This document shows, one piece after another, positions 1 through 8,644 of a DNA stretch of 64,000 nt; position 1 is the first letter of the stretch, and the number at the start of each line of letters is the position of its first letter. This DNA comes from Gemmataceae bacterium (GTDB taxonomy: Bacteria; Planctomycetota; Planctomycetia; Gemmatales; Gemmataceae). A program made the translations under genes and the position numbers. The notes below the pieces were generated by a model. That model saw only the letters and a program-made list of their open reading frames with translations, was not told the origin of the DNA and made no database searches. The stretch is taken from positions 1-64,000 of the forward strand of contig JAQGHQ010000296.1 of the NCBI GenBank assembly GCA_028288765.1, read 5' to 3'.

Positions 1-1
1 G

Positions 2-26
2 CGGCCGAGACGGCCGCGCTCCCAGG
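2..26. repeat. GGCCGCGCTCCCAGG interspersed repeat, copy 1
   Basis: Bases 2-26 match 55342-55366 at about 23 of 25 positions; both end in GGCCGCGCTCCCAGG. The first half is a short near-palindrome (CGGCC...GGCCG). The second copy sits between purU and the APC permease gene, so this is an interspersed repeat rather than conserved coding sequence. Confidence 0.55.
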
Positions 27-45
27 TAAGACGTCCCGACGGAAG

Positions 46-498
46 TTGTTGGCCGCCGGGATCGCGGTCGTCGTGTCTGCGGGTGTTGTGGCAACCCTCT
101 GGTTCGGTGCGTTCCGCGGATCGAAGGACGACCTCGGGCGGTTCCAGGGGGAATGGGCGATCACGGCGAACGGCCGGTCCGACATTGGGACCATCCGCGT
201 CGAGGGCGACCGCTGGACCTACGTCGTCGGCGGGCTGGAGCGGAAATCGTACCGGCTAACCCTCAAGCCCGAAGCGAGTCCGAAGGAGATCGACCTCGCC
301 CAACTCGGCGAGGACGGCCGACCGGTGACATTCACCCACGGCACCGGGAAAGGGTCCGAGGTGAAGCTGCACGGGGTTTATTCCTTCGACGGCGATACAG
401 CACGGGTAATCCTGGCCCCGGGCATCGAGCCCCGCCCACTTTCTTTCGACACCGATACCGACGCCCAGGTGTTGAACTTGACACGGGTCAAGAAGTAA
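46..498 (+). CDS. TIGR03067-like domain protein, membrane-anchored or exported (5' end uncertain)
   Basis: A hydrophobic segment at about residues 1-20 is followed by a single domain. It begins LGRFQGEW, then has SPKEIDL, FDGDTARV and a closing RPLSF...LNLTR pattern, which match the TIGR03067 family that is expanded in planctomycetes. The function of that family is unknown. The listed start is TTG with no convincing ribosome binding site, and the frame stays open to the left edge of the window, so the true start may lie outside. Bases 2-26 closely resemble an intergenic repeat at 55342-55366, which argues against coding at the very edge. The vWA cluster follows 40 bp downstream on the same strand. 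Confidence 0.6.
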   Translation: MLAAGIAVVVSAGVVATLWFGAFRGSKDDLGRFQGEWAITANGRSDIGTIRVEGDRWTYVVGGLERKSYRLTLKPEASPKEIDLAQLGEDGRPVTFTHGTGKGSEVKLHGVYSFDGDTARVILAPGIEPRPLSFDTDTDAQVLNLTRVKK

Positions 499-538
499 CC
501 GCCCCGCGCCACAATCGAACTCCCGCAGGTTCCCCCCG

Positions 539-2764
539 ATGATGTTCCTGTCCCCCTGGATGTTGCTCGGCGGCGCGGCGGTCGGGGTGCCGATCGCGCT
601 CCACTTCTTTTACAAGGCGCGCTACAGGAAACTCCCGTGGGCCGCGATGGAGTTCCTGAAAGAGGCCATCGAGCAGACCAGCCGGCGGCTCAAGTTCCAG
701 GAGTGGATCCTCCTCGCCCTCCGGTGTCTCGTCCTCCTTCTGCTCGCCCTCGCGCTCGCCCGGCCCGGCATCGAGTCCGCCGGGGCCACCGGCCGCGGGG
801 AGGCCGTCGACGCCGTACTCGTGGTCGACACCTCCTTCAGCATGGGCGCCCAGGATGGCGACAAGACCCGGCTCGACCGGGCGAAGGAGGCCGCCGTCGG
901 TGTCCTCGACTCGCTCCCGCCGAACTCGTCGGTCCAGATTTATTCGTGCTCCGACCGGGCCGAACTGCTCGGCCCGAAATCCCGCTACAACCTCGACCAG
1001 GCCCGCCAGCTCATCCCGACCATCGAGACGTGCGGGCTCGCCAGCGACTTCCTCCCCGGGCTTACCGCCGCCCTCGAGGCGGCGAACACCGGGACGGCCC
1101 CGGTCAAGGAAATCTACTTCTTCAGCGACCTCCAAAAGCTCGGCTTCGAGCGGCAACAGGGGGCGCTCCGCGACAAGTGCGAGGAGATCCGGCAAAAGGC
1201 GAACCTCGTTTTCGTCCGGTGCGGCAACGAGAACCGCAAGGTGCCGAACGTGGCCGTCACGGACGTGACCGCCGTCGGCACCATCCCGCACACCCGCACC
1301 CGCGTCCCGTTCGTTATCAGCCTGAAGAACACGGGTACCGAGCCGGTCAAGGGCCTGAAGGTCGGGCTGGAGCTGGAAGGCCGTGCGGTCGAGAGAGATG
1401 TGGTGCAGGTCGAGTTGATCGAGTCGGGACAGGTCGTCCCGGTCACTCTGACGGGCAGCCTTGAGGAGGCCGGCCCGAAGGTCCTGACCGTCCGGGTCAG
1501 TGGCGACGGCTTGCCCGGCGACAACCGGTTCGACAAGGTCATCCTGATCCGGGACGTGATCCGCGTCCTGCTGGTCGACGGCTCCCCGAACCCGCAGTCG
1601 CCGGCCGAGTCCGGGTCGCACTTCGTCCGCAACGCCCTCACCCCGGTCCCCGAGAACCGGACGGAAGAATACTACATCCGCCCGCAGGTGGTCACGGTCC
1701 CGGAGGTCAGCCCCGCGTCGCTCCAGAATATCGACGTGGTGTACCTCCTGAACGCCCCGGCCGCGACCGAATTGGACCCGCGGGCGGGTCTGCCGGCGGA
1801 TTTCGTGAGCCGGCTGAAAGAGTTCGTCGCCGCCGGCGGCGGGCTCGTCATCGGGTGCGGCGATCAGGTAACGGCCGCCGACTACAACCGCGTCTTCGGG
1901 TCCGGCGGGGCCGGTCTGCTACCGTTCGACCTCGTCAACACCCCCGAGAACGCCACCGACACGAACCCGTTCACGCCGGCCCCGGAGTCGGTAGACCACC
2001 CCTCCTACCTGAGCCAGTTCCGCGACCCGCCTTACAGCTCCGCCCTCCGCGGGGTCGGGATCACGAAGCTCTTCGGCGTGCAGGAGACCGGGCCGGGCGC
2101 AACCGGCGGGCGGGTCCTGGTCCGGACTGCCGACCTCAAGCCGTTCATCGCGTCGCGGGTGGTCGGCGAGGGCGAGGTGGTGTTCGTCGGCACCTCGCTC
2201 GACGAGCGGTGGACGAACTTCCCCGGCCGCGGGTCCGATGCGTTCGTCCCGTTCACCGCGTTCACACTCGCCCACCTCACGGGGCGGAAGGTGCCCGGCG
2301 GGAACAAGACGGCCGGCGACCCGCTAGTCTGGTTCCCGCCCGAGGCCGAGGGCGCGTTCGAGCTGGTCAAGCCACCGAAGGCCGGTGAAACAGTGACTCG
2401 GCGGGCCCGACTGGACAAGGCCGAGGCCCCGACCCCCGGCGAAAAGCTGACCGTGACCGCCACCGATACCGCCGCCCCCGGCATCTACCATATCGTGCCC
2501 GAGGGCGCGCCGGACTCCAAGGGACCGGTCTATGCCGTGAACCCGGACTTGCGGGAGTCGGCAAACCTGGACGTCGCGTCGACCCCGGACCTGACCAAAT
2601 GGCTCGGGTTCGAGCCGGCGGTGATCCAGGCCGGGGCGGGAACCGAGACGGCCGTGACTCAGCAGCGGGTCCGCCGGGAATGGACCGAGTGGATACTCCT
2701 GTTGGTGCTCCTGGCCCTCGTCGCGGAATCGGTCTGGGCGTGGACGTGCGGTAAGGCGTGGTGA
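539..2764 (+). CDS. BatA/vWA-domain membrane protein
   Basis: The 741-aa protein starts with an N-terminal BatA-type segment (hydrophobic residues 4-25, then LPWAAMEFL) and a second membrane helix at about 55-75. A vWA domain follows, with a MIDAS metal site DTSFS at residues 97-101. The middle holds a CARDB-like beta region and a GATase1-like fold (VRVLLVDGSPNP; FVAAGGGLVIGCG). A last membrane helix lies near the C-terminus (WILLLVLLALVAESVW). In bacteria, BatA/vWA genes usually accompany MoxR-type ATPases and DUF58 proteins; none is visible here, so they may lie upstream of the window. A role in an envelope metal-dependent binding or chaperone system is inferred. ATG at 539 or 542 are both possible. 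Confidence 0.85.
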   Translation: MMFLSPWMLLGGAAVGVPIALHFFYKARYRKLPWAAMEFLKEAIEQTSRRLKFQEWILLALRCLVLLLLALALARPGIESAGATGRGEAVDAVLVVDTSFSMGAQDGDKTRLDRAKEAAVGVLDSLPPNSSVQIYSCSDRAELLGPKSRYNLDQARQLIPTIETCGLASDFLPGLTAALEAANTGTAPVKEIYFFSDLQKLGFERQQGALRDKCEEIRQKANLVFVRCGNENRKVPNVAVTDVTAVGTIPHTRTRVPFVISLKNTGTEPVKGLKVGLELEGRAVERDVVQVELIESGQVVPVTLTGSLEEAGPKVLTVRVSGDGLPGDNRFDKVILIRDVIRVLLVDGSPNPQSPAESGSHFVRNALTPVPENRTEEYYIRPQVVTVPEVSPASLQNIDVVYLLNAPAATELDPRAGLPADFVSRLKEFVAAGGGLVIGCGDQVTAADYNRVFGSGGAGLLPFDLVNTPENATDTNPFTPAPESVDHPSYLSQFRDPPYSSALRGVGITKLFGVQETGPGATGGRVLVRTADLKPFIASRVVGEGEVVFVGTSLDERWTNFPGRGSDAFVPFTAFTLAHLTGRKVPGGNKTAGDPLVWFPPEAEGAFELVKPPKAGETVTRRARLDKAEAPTPGEKLTVTATDTAAPGIYHIVPEGAPDSKGPVYAVNPDLRESANLDVASTPDLTKWLGFEPAVIQAGAGTETAVTQQRVRREWTEWILLLVLLALVAESVWAWTCGKAW

Positions 2765-2772
2765 ACCAGAAA

Positions 2773-2852
2773 CCCCTCCCCCGGCCCTTCCCCTAAGAAG
2801 GGAGGGGAGAAAAACCGACTCTGGACTCCCCCTTCCTTTCCAGGGAAGGGGG
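2773..2852. repeat. Twin C/G-rich hairpins between the two vWA genes
   Basis: Two adjacent hairpins fill most of this gap. The first pairs CCCCTCC (2773-2779) with GGAGGGG (2801-2807) and is followed by AGAAAAACC. The second pairs CCCCCTTCC (2828-2836) with GGAAGGGGG (2844-2852). They could act as a processing site or attenuator within the cluster, or be intergenic repeat units. Confidence 0.5.
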
Positions 2853-2897
2853 TTGGGGGGTTAGGTTCTTCGCGGATATCGGTCTGAGTAACGAACC

Positions 2898-5336
2898 ATG
2901 ACGCACCTGTTCGCAGTTTCACCCCTGTTCGCCGAGCTATCCCTGCGGGGATGGTTCCCCGTCTGGCTGGCGTTCCTTCTCGGGATCGCCGCCGTCGCGG
3001 CCGTCGGGGTGCTCTACGTCCGGGAGGCCGGGCGGCTCGGGTTCGCCCCCCGCAGCACGATGGCAATGATCCGGATCACCATTGTCGTTGTGGTCGCCTT
3101 CCTCCTACTGCGGCCCGTCTGGGTCCGCGAGTACAAGGGGGAGAAGCGGCGGCCGGTGGCGGTGCTGGTCGACGTCTCACAGAGCATGGCCAGCAAGGAC
3201 CCCCGGCCCGGGGCCGGCGACCAGTGGCGGGTCGCGATCGCCTACGACTTTGTCGCCCCGGACAAGGGCATCCCGGACATGCCCATCACGTCCGTCATCG
3301 GCGACGGGAAGCTCCCGGACAAGCCCCAGCGGATCGAGGTCGCCCGGGCCGCCCTCACGAACCCGAAGCTCAGTTTCTTCGGCCGGCTGAGGGACAAAAG
3401 CGGCCCGCTCGAAGTCTCCACGTTCGGCAGCCGCCGGGCCGGGCAGGAGGGGGTCGACAACAAGTGGCTCAAGGAGCTGGCCGCGACCGAGCCCCGGACC
3501 GCCCTGTGCGACGCGGTCAACGAGCTCATCGGCCGCGACCCGAACGACCTGCCGGCGGCCGTCGTCCTGGTTACCGACGGGCGCGAGAACGCGAGCCGGG
3601 CGAGCCTCGACGACATCGCCCGCGAGTGCGCCCGGCTGAAAGTCCCGCTCCACGTCTACGGGGTCGGCAGTTCGGCGTACGGCCACGTCCAGCTCCGCGA
3701 CGCGGCCGTGCCGGACGTGCTCTTCGTCGACGACCTCGTATCCGTGCCGGTCCGCTACCGGGTCAAGGGGGTGACGGACGGGCGGGCGGAGATCGTCCTG
3801 AAATACGGCGACCGGGAGGTCGCCCGGAAGGTCATCGACCCGGTCCGGGAGGGCGACGACCTGCGGGAGGTGCTTTCGTTCGTGCCCTCCAAGCAGGACG
3901 CCGAGGCCCGGAAGCAGGAGTTGACCGTTACCGTCCGGGTGACGAGCGGGGCCGGCGTGACCGCGGAGGTGCTGACGGACGAGACGACGAAGGCGGTCAA
4001 GGTGGTGGACCGGAAGCTCAAAGTGCTGCTCGTCGACTCGTTACCGCGGTTCGATTTCAAGTTCCTCCAGCGGGCACTCCTCCGGGACCGCCGGGTCGAG
4101 GCCCGGTTCTACCTCACCGAGGGCGACCGGACGACGATGAAGTCCGGTAAGCCGTGGGTGCCCGGGTTCGCGTTCGGCCGCGACGAGTTCCGCAAGGAGC
4201 TGTTCGAGTACGACCTGCTCATCCTCGGCGACGTGCCCGCCACGTTCTGGACGCCCGAGCAGCAGGAGGTCGTCAAGGACTTCGTGGCCGAGGGGGGCGG
4301 GCTGATCCACCTGGCGGGCCGGTGGCACGCCCCGGCCGGGTGGCTCAAGTCGCCGATCGCGGACGTTCTGCCGGTCGAGTTCGCGGCGGTCCGGTTCCCG
4401 ATCGAGTCCCCGCAGCGGCCGACCCCGTTCCGCCCGCAGGTGGTCCCGGCCGCCGGCCGGTCAGCGGTGCTGGCACTGGAAGACGACCCGCTCGACAACG
4501 CCCGGTTGTGGCGGACACTGCCCGAGGTCTACTGGCACTACCCGGTCACGAAGCTGAAGCCGGCGGCCGAGGTGTTCCTCGCCCACCCGCGGGAGAAGCT
4601 GGCCGACGGCAAGCCGATGCCGCTGTTGGCCGGGCACTACTACGGCAAGGGGTATGTCCTGTTCGTCGGGTTCGACGAGACGTGGCGGTGGCGGCTCAAC
4701 GAGGGCGACAAGTTCTTCGGCCGGTTCTGGAGCCAGGCCGTATACGTCGCCGGGGTCCCCCGGACGGTCGGGACGAAGCTCACCCAGCTGTCGCTCGACA
4801 CCACCGACCCGATCCAGGGGAAGACCGGGCAGCTGTACGCCCGGCTGTTCACCAAGGACTTCCAGCCGGTGACGGCGGAGGAGATTGAGGCCCGGCTGGT
4901 GAAGGTAGACGCCGACCCGAACGACAAGGACACGAACGTCCCGGTGAAGCTGGTCGCGATCCGCGGGCCGGACAACAAGCCGACCGGGGAATACGTCGCC
5001 ACCCTGCCGTTCAACCGGACCGGCCGGTTCTCGCTCAAGGTCGACCCGAACAACGGCAACCCGGCCGCCCTCGACTACCGGGTGAACCTGCCCCCGGAGC
5101 ACGAACTCGCCCCCGGCGGGATGGCCGAGGGGGAGATGCGGAAGCTGGCCGAGGCGAGCGGCGGCAAGTTCTACCGCGAGGAAGACCTGGTCAAACTCGC
5201 CGACCAGGTGAAACCGCAGTACACCCCGTACTCGGTCCGGACCGAGACGGTCCTCTGGAACCGGTGGGCGTTGTTCCTGCTCGTGGGCCTGATGACGCTG
5301 GAATGGATCGTGCGGAAGCTCAACGGTTTGAGTTAA
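2898..5336 (+). CDS. vWA / glutamine amidotransferase-like membrane protein
   Basis: The 812-aa protein has two N-terminal membrane helices (about 20-40 and 57-73), a vWA domain with MIDAS motif DVSQS at residues 92-96 and VLVTDGREN further on. A class I glutamine-amidotransferase-like domain follows (KVLLVDSLPRFDFKFLQ; FVAEGGGLIHLAG), without an obvious catalytic Cys triad. A C-terminal helix (ALFLLVGLMTLEWIV) anchors the end. It shares its architecture with the preceding vWA gene, and the two probably arose by duplication. It is likely a membrane-bound partner in the same vWA system. The gene start follows a hairpin-containing gap of 133 bp. Confidence 0.82.
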   Translation: MTHLFAVSPLFAELSLRGWFPVWLAFLLGIAAVAAVGVLYVREAGRLGFAPRSTMAMIRITIVVVVAFLLLRPVWVREYKGEKRRPVAVLVDVSQSMASKDPRPGAGDQWRVAIAYDFVAPDKGIPDMPITSVIGDGKLPDKPQRIEVARAALTNPKLSFFGRLRDKSGPLEVSTFGSRRAGQEGVDNKWLKELAATEPRTALCDAVNELIGRDPNDLPAAVVLVTDGRENASRASLDDIARECARLKVPLHVYGVGSSAYGHVQLRDAAVPDVLFVDDLVSVPVRYRVKGVTDGRAEIVLKYGDREVARKVIDPVREGDDLREVLSFVPSKQDAEARKQELTVTVRVTSGAGVTAEVLTDETTKAVKVVDRKLKVLLVDSLPRFDFKFLQRALLRDRRVEARFYLTEGDRTTMKSGKPWVPGFAFGRDEFRKELFEYDLLILGDVPATFWTPEQQEVVKDFVAEGGGLIHLAGRWHAPAGWLKSPIADVLPVEFAAVRFPIESPQRPTPFRPQVVPAAGRSAVLALEDDPLDNARLWRTLPEVYWHYPVTKLKPAAEVFLAHPREKLADGKPMPLLAGHYYGKGYVLFVGFDETWRWRLNEGDKFFGRFWSQAVYVAGVPRTVGTKLTQLSLDTTDPIQGKTGQLYARLFTKDFQPVTAEEIEARLVKVDADPNDKDTNVPVKLVAIRGPDNKPTGEYVATLPFNRTGRFSLKVDPNNGNPAALDYRVNLPPEHELAPGGMAEGEMRKLAEASGGKFYREEDLVKLADQVKPQYTPYSVRTETVLWNRWALFLLVGLMTLEWIVRKLNGLS

Positions 5337-5350
5337 TTCAGAAAGAAAAC

Positions 5351-5428
5351 TTCACCACAGAATCACAGAGAGCACAGAGCAAACCCAAACAGGATTCACC
5401 ACAGAGTCACAGAGGACACAGAGAGAAG
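5351..5428. repeat. Left terminal inverted repeat of the GxxExxY element
   Basis: This arm contains two copies of the unit TTCACCACAGAGTCACAGAG, at 5351-5370 (one mismatch) and 5395-5414, joined by CAAACCCAAACAGGA. The same layout appears reverse-complemented at 5842-5926. Within each unit the word CACAGAG recurs every 8-10 bp, like an iterated protein-binding site. Confidence 0.85.
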
Positions 5429-5457
5429 ACAAACACCGAGAAGGGAACGAGGAGAGT

Positions 5458-5835
5458 ATGGAAGAGGAAGACGATCCACTGACCCGAGCAGTGATCGGGT
5501 CGGCGATCGAGGTTCACCGCATCCTCGGCCCGGGGCTGCTCGAATCGGTATACCAGCGGTCCCTCTGCCACGAGCTGGAGCTGAGGGGTATACCCTTCCG
5601 CCCTTTCGTCAGGCTTCCGGTCCGGTACAAGGGGCTGGAGTTGGGGAACGACCTTGTTCTCGACATCCTGGTGGAAGATCGCCTCGTACTGGAGCTGAAA
5701 GCGGTTGATACACTCGAATCGGTCCACGAGGCCCAGCTCCTGACATACCTCCGGCTGGCCGGCGTCCGACTCGGGCTGTTAATCAATTTCAACGTACGGT
5801 TCCTCAAAGACGGCGTTCGAAGACGAATTCTTTAA
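5458..5835 (+). CDS. GxxExxY family protein (PD-(D/E)XK nuclease-like)
   Basis: The 125-aa protein is full length for the GxxExxY family (TIGR04256/PDDEXK_3-like). The name-giving motif GLLESVY lies at residues 26-32. A PD-(D/E)XK-type core follows: D69 in LVLDI, then LELKAV with E79 and K81, and Q93 in a helix (EAQLLTYL). The family is known by fold; its biological role is not established. The gene is flanked at both ends by long inverted repeats and splits a same-strand cluster of vWA and membrane genes, which suggests it arrived as an inserted cassette. The upstream AGGAGAGT gives a plausible ribosome binding site close to the ATG. Confidence 0.88.
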   Translation: MEEEDDPLTRAVIGSAIEVHRILGPGLLESVYQRSLCHELELRGIPFRPFVRLPVRYKGLELGNDLVLDILVEDRLVLELKAVDTLESVHEAQLLTYLRLAGVRLGLLINFNVRFLKDGVRRRIL

Positions 5836-5841
5836 TCGCTC

Positions 5842-5926
5842 CTTCTCTCTGTTTTGGTTTTGCTCTGTGCCCTCTGTGACTCTGTGGTGAATCCTGTTTG
5901 GTTTTGCTCTGTGACTCTGTGGTGAA
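5842..5926. repeat. Right terminal inverted repeat of the GxxExxY element
   Basis: Read on the minus strand, this arm begins TTCACCACAGAGTCACAGAG (5926-5907), then CAAAACCAAACAGGA, then a second copy (5891-5872), then GGCACAGAGC. It mirrors the left arm at 5351-5428 with only small differences. The arm ends 33 bp before the next gene start. No target-site duplication is visible outside the two arms. Confidence 0.85.
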
Positions 5927-5958
5927 TCTTGGCCTTGCTGTGATCACCGGATAACACG

Positions 5959-7989
5959 ATGAAGTCATTGCTCCGACAGCTCCACCGATGGCGGTTCCTG
6001 GAACGGCTGGTGCGGCTCGCCTGGGGCGGTTCGCGGTGGCTGGCTGTCGTCGCGGCCGTCCTGGGCGTCGCCTGCTTCGCCGACTGGCTGTACGACAAGC
6101 GGGCGGAAGTGCCGTTCGTTCTGCGCCTCCTCGCGACCGCCGGGCAGGCCGCCCTCGCGGCCGGTCTCGCGTACGCATTGGTCGCCCGGGCATGGGCGAA
6201 GGCGCCGCCGCTGGATCAGCTCGCCTACCTGGCCGAGAAGGCTATCCCCGAGTTCGGGCACCGGCTCGTCACCGCGCTGCAACTGAACCGCCCCGGGGCA
6301 AAGACCGCCGGGATGTCCCAGATGCTCATCGCCGAGGTGACCCGCGAAGCCGGGGAGATGGCCGCGCGCCACCGACTGACGAAGCTGATCAATTACCGCC
6401 CGGTGGGGTGGGCGGCCGGGGTCGTGCTCCCTGTCTTGCTCGCATGGGGGGGGTTCGTCGCCGCCAAACCGGACCTCGCCCTGGTCCTGCTCAGGCGGCA
6501 GGCGCTGTTGGGCGGGGAGATCCCGCGGTCGGTCCGTCTGGAGAACATCACCCCGGAGGTCTGGCCGAGCGGGGCCGAGGTCGAAATTCGTTACCGGGTG
6601 AGCGGCGAATACACCCAGGGCATGGCCGGGACGGCCTTCGTCCGCCCCGACGGCCAGCCGGCCGACGATTACCCGCTCGCCTACGAGAAGGAGAACCCGG
6701 ACGGGACGGCAACATTCCTCTCGAAACTTCCACCGTCGTCGACCCCGTTCACATTCCGCGCCCGGCTGGGCGACGGCCGGACCCGCACCCCCGGGCGGGT
6801 GGATTTCGAACCACCCCCGCAGGTCCAAACCATCGACGCCACCCTGTTACTGCCGGGCTACCTCGGCGGCCGGGCGGCCCAGAAGGACGGCAAGTGGGTC
6901 ACCCTGCCCTACGAGCGGCCTCAGCCGCGGGGGGAGGTGGTCAACGCCCTGCCCCTCTCGGAAATCCAGGTCGAATCGACATTCAACAAGCCGGTGGTGA
7001 AGGCGGTCCTTATCCCGATCGAGCGGGGCGATGGGAACAAGGAGGTCGACGGAAAGCGGCTCGACCCGGAAGAGCTGGCCGCGGACGGGAAGTCCGCCGA
7101 GTGGACGTTCCGGACCACGCCGAAAACGATCGGCTACCGGATCGAGCTGACCGATCCCCGCGGGTTCACCAGCCCGGCCCCCGCCCGCCGGGGGGTACGG
7201 ATGCTCCCGGACGAGCCACCGGCCGTCGAATTCCGCAAGGAGTCGAACCGTAACCCCGACCCGACCGCATTCGACGGAAAGGGCGACCCGCGGATCTACG
7301 AGTGGGACTTCCCGGTGGCGTTGATCCCGTCGGCCCAGGCCGGGGAGAGCGAGACGGGGCCGATCCAGGTGATCTACTCGGCCCGGTCCGAGCTCGGGGT
7401 CGGACGGGTGAACCTCGCCTACCGGGTGGTCCCGAGGGGGGAACCGGCGGAGAACGTCCACCCCCGCGACGACCCGGGCGAGCGGTTCTACAAACGCCTC
7501 CCGCTCAGCCGGACCGCCGCGGACACAAAGAAGGTCGGCAAGTGGGTCCCCGACCTCGGTCTGTTCGAGAAGTCGTTCGTGGGCTTCGGCCGCCCGGACC
7601 GCCAGAAGGCGCAGGTCGAGTTCTACCCGGTCCCGTCATCGAACCCGGCGGCCGAGCCCGGCGAGTTGGAAGGTGGGGGTCGTTATAATTTCCAGACGAA
7701 TGGGCTGAGGAAAAAGAGCCTCGACGGGTCGGAAACGAAACTCGAGGTCGGGGATACGGTTGAAATCTACGTGGAGGTGTTCGACAAGTACTCAACGTAC
7801 CTGGAGGGCAAGAAGCTCCCCGCCCGCCTAGCCGGCTACACCCGGGAGGCGAAGCGGAAAACGATTGTGACCGAGGACGACGCCCGGGTCCTGATCATCC
7901 AGCGGAACGAGACCCAAAAGAAGCTCCAGGACAAGATTCGCGACATCGCAACAGACCAGGGGAACGTCTTCCAGCCGCAGAAGAGGTGA
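5959..7989 (+). CDS. Large membrane-anchored protein, DUF4175-like N-terminus
   Basis: The 676-aa protein has two hydrophobic N-terminal helices (about 28-46 and 53-75) and a third at about 147-165, followed by a long extracytoplasmic region with beta-rich segments. The C-terminal part is charged and helical (RNETQKKLQDKIRDIATDQ). The N-terminal layout resembles DUF4175-type membrane proteins; this assignment is tentative. It sits between vWA proteins and an exported coiled-coil protein, so it probably belongs to the same envelope system. No good ribosome binding site precedes the ATG, possibly because the repeat-flanked GxxExxY cassette inserted just upstream. Confidence 0.7.
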   Translation: MKSLLRQLHRWRFLERLVRLAWGGSRWLAVVAAVLGVACFADWLYDKRAEVPFVLRLLATAGQAALAAGLAYALVARAWAKAPPLDQLAYLAEKAIPEFGHRLVTALQLNRPGAKTAGMSQMLIAEVTREAGEMAARHRLTKLINYRPVGWAAGVVLPVLLAWGGFVAAKPDLALVLLRRQALLGGEIPRSVRLENITPEVWPSGAEVEIRYRVSGEYTQGMAGTAFVRPDGQPADDYPLAYEKENPDGTATFLSKLPPSSTPFTFRARLGDGRTRTPGRVDFEPPPQVQTIDATLLLPGYLGGRAAQKDGKWVTLPYERPQPRGEVVNALPLSEIQVESTFNKPVVKAVLIPIERGDGNKEVDGKRLDPEELAADGKSAEWTFRTTPKTIGYRIELTDPRGFTSPAPARRGVRMLPDEPPAVEFRKESNRNPDPTAFDGKGDPRIYEWDFPVALIPSAQAGESETGPIQVIYSARSELGVGRVNLAYRVVPRGEPAENVHPRDDPGERFYKRLPLSRTAADTKKVGKWVPDLGLFEKSFVGFGRPDRQKAQVEFYPVPSSNPAAEPGELEGGGRYNFQTNGLRKKSLDGSETKLEVGDTVEIYVEVFDKYSTYLEGKKLPARLAGYTREAKRKTIVTEDDARVLIIQRNETQKKLQDKIRDIATDQGNVFQPQKR

Positions 7990-8644
7990 GAAAGCAGTAG
8001 GTGGTGGCGAGCGTCGGCCCGGATTTCTTGTCGGCAGGCAACCGGCCGGCCGACTCCGTGTCTCGGCTGACCGCTGGTGGGATTCGGGAAGAAGAAGGGG
8101 TGATCCGTTGGGGACGATGCACCCGTGGTGACCTGGGCAGGGAGTGTTGCCGCCTCGACAAAACGACCATCAAGCGATTGCAGGGCGCGCCTGATTTATA
8201 CATCCGTATAGTTAGCGAAGACCGATTACTGCCCGCCGAGTCTTTTGAGGATCTCTTGGGGGTACTTTCGCCAACCGGATAATCTTAACCAATCTTAACC
8301 CGTTAACGTGGCGATTTTTGCTGGAAGATAACTCTGGGTCAGAAGTTCCGGTGTCGGCTATTGGAGAAAGTTGCGGCCGAGTTTTTCACAGGCTACTCCG
8401 GTCTTTTCGTTCCCTGCTGGGACATGATTCCGGCCCCAGATTTCTTCTGACGACGGGTTGATAGTACTCCGGACAGCGGTAGGAATCGATGCGAAAGGTT
8501 TGACAACCGAGATCTCCCAAGCCTGCGTAACACCCTGTAACGAGGCCTGAATTGCTGTTGCAATGGCCTGATGAGCCTTCGATACTGGACAGAATCCTCA
8601 CCGGGTCGCCCCTCCCCGCGGCCCACCGCCTCAAGGAGGCCTCT
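7990..8644. other. 655-bp gap with no supported gene
   Basis: No recognisable gene lies here. A 93-codon frame at 8001-8282 has no homology signal that I recognise and no coding-like context. The only ordered feature is the tandem decamer at 8281-8308. The ribosome binding site for the next gene (AAGGAGG) lies at the right end of the gap. Confidence 0.6.
8281..8308. promoter_or_regulatory. Tandem decamer AATCTTAACC x2 plus CGTTAACG
   Basis: Two exact copies of AATCTTAACC occupy 8281-8300 and are followed directly by the palindrome CGTTAACG (8301-8308). Ten-bp spaced direct repeats match one helical turn, the arrangement bound by OmpR/PhoB-type response regulators. The site lies 337 bp before the exported coiled-coil gene, which is far for an operator. 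Function is inferred from spacing only. Confidence 0.35.

Noticed and set aside
5330-5950. Target-site duplication around the GxxExxY cassette
   Set aside because: Bases directly outside the arms (GAAAGAAAAC on the left, TCTTGGCC on the right) do not match.
8001-8282. 93-codon open frame in the gap before the coiled-coil gene
   Set aside because: It has no recognised family, a GTG start without a clear ribosome binding site and no conserved context. A small gene cannot be excluded.
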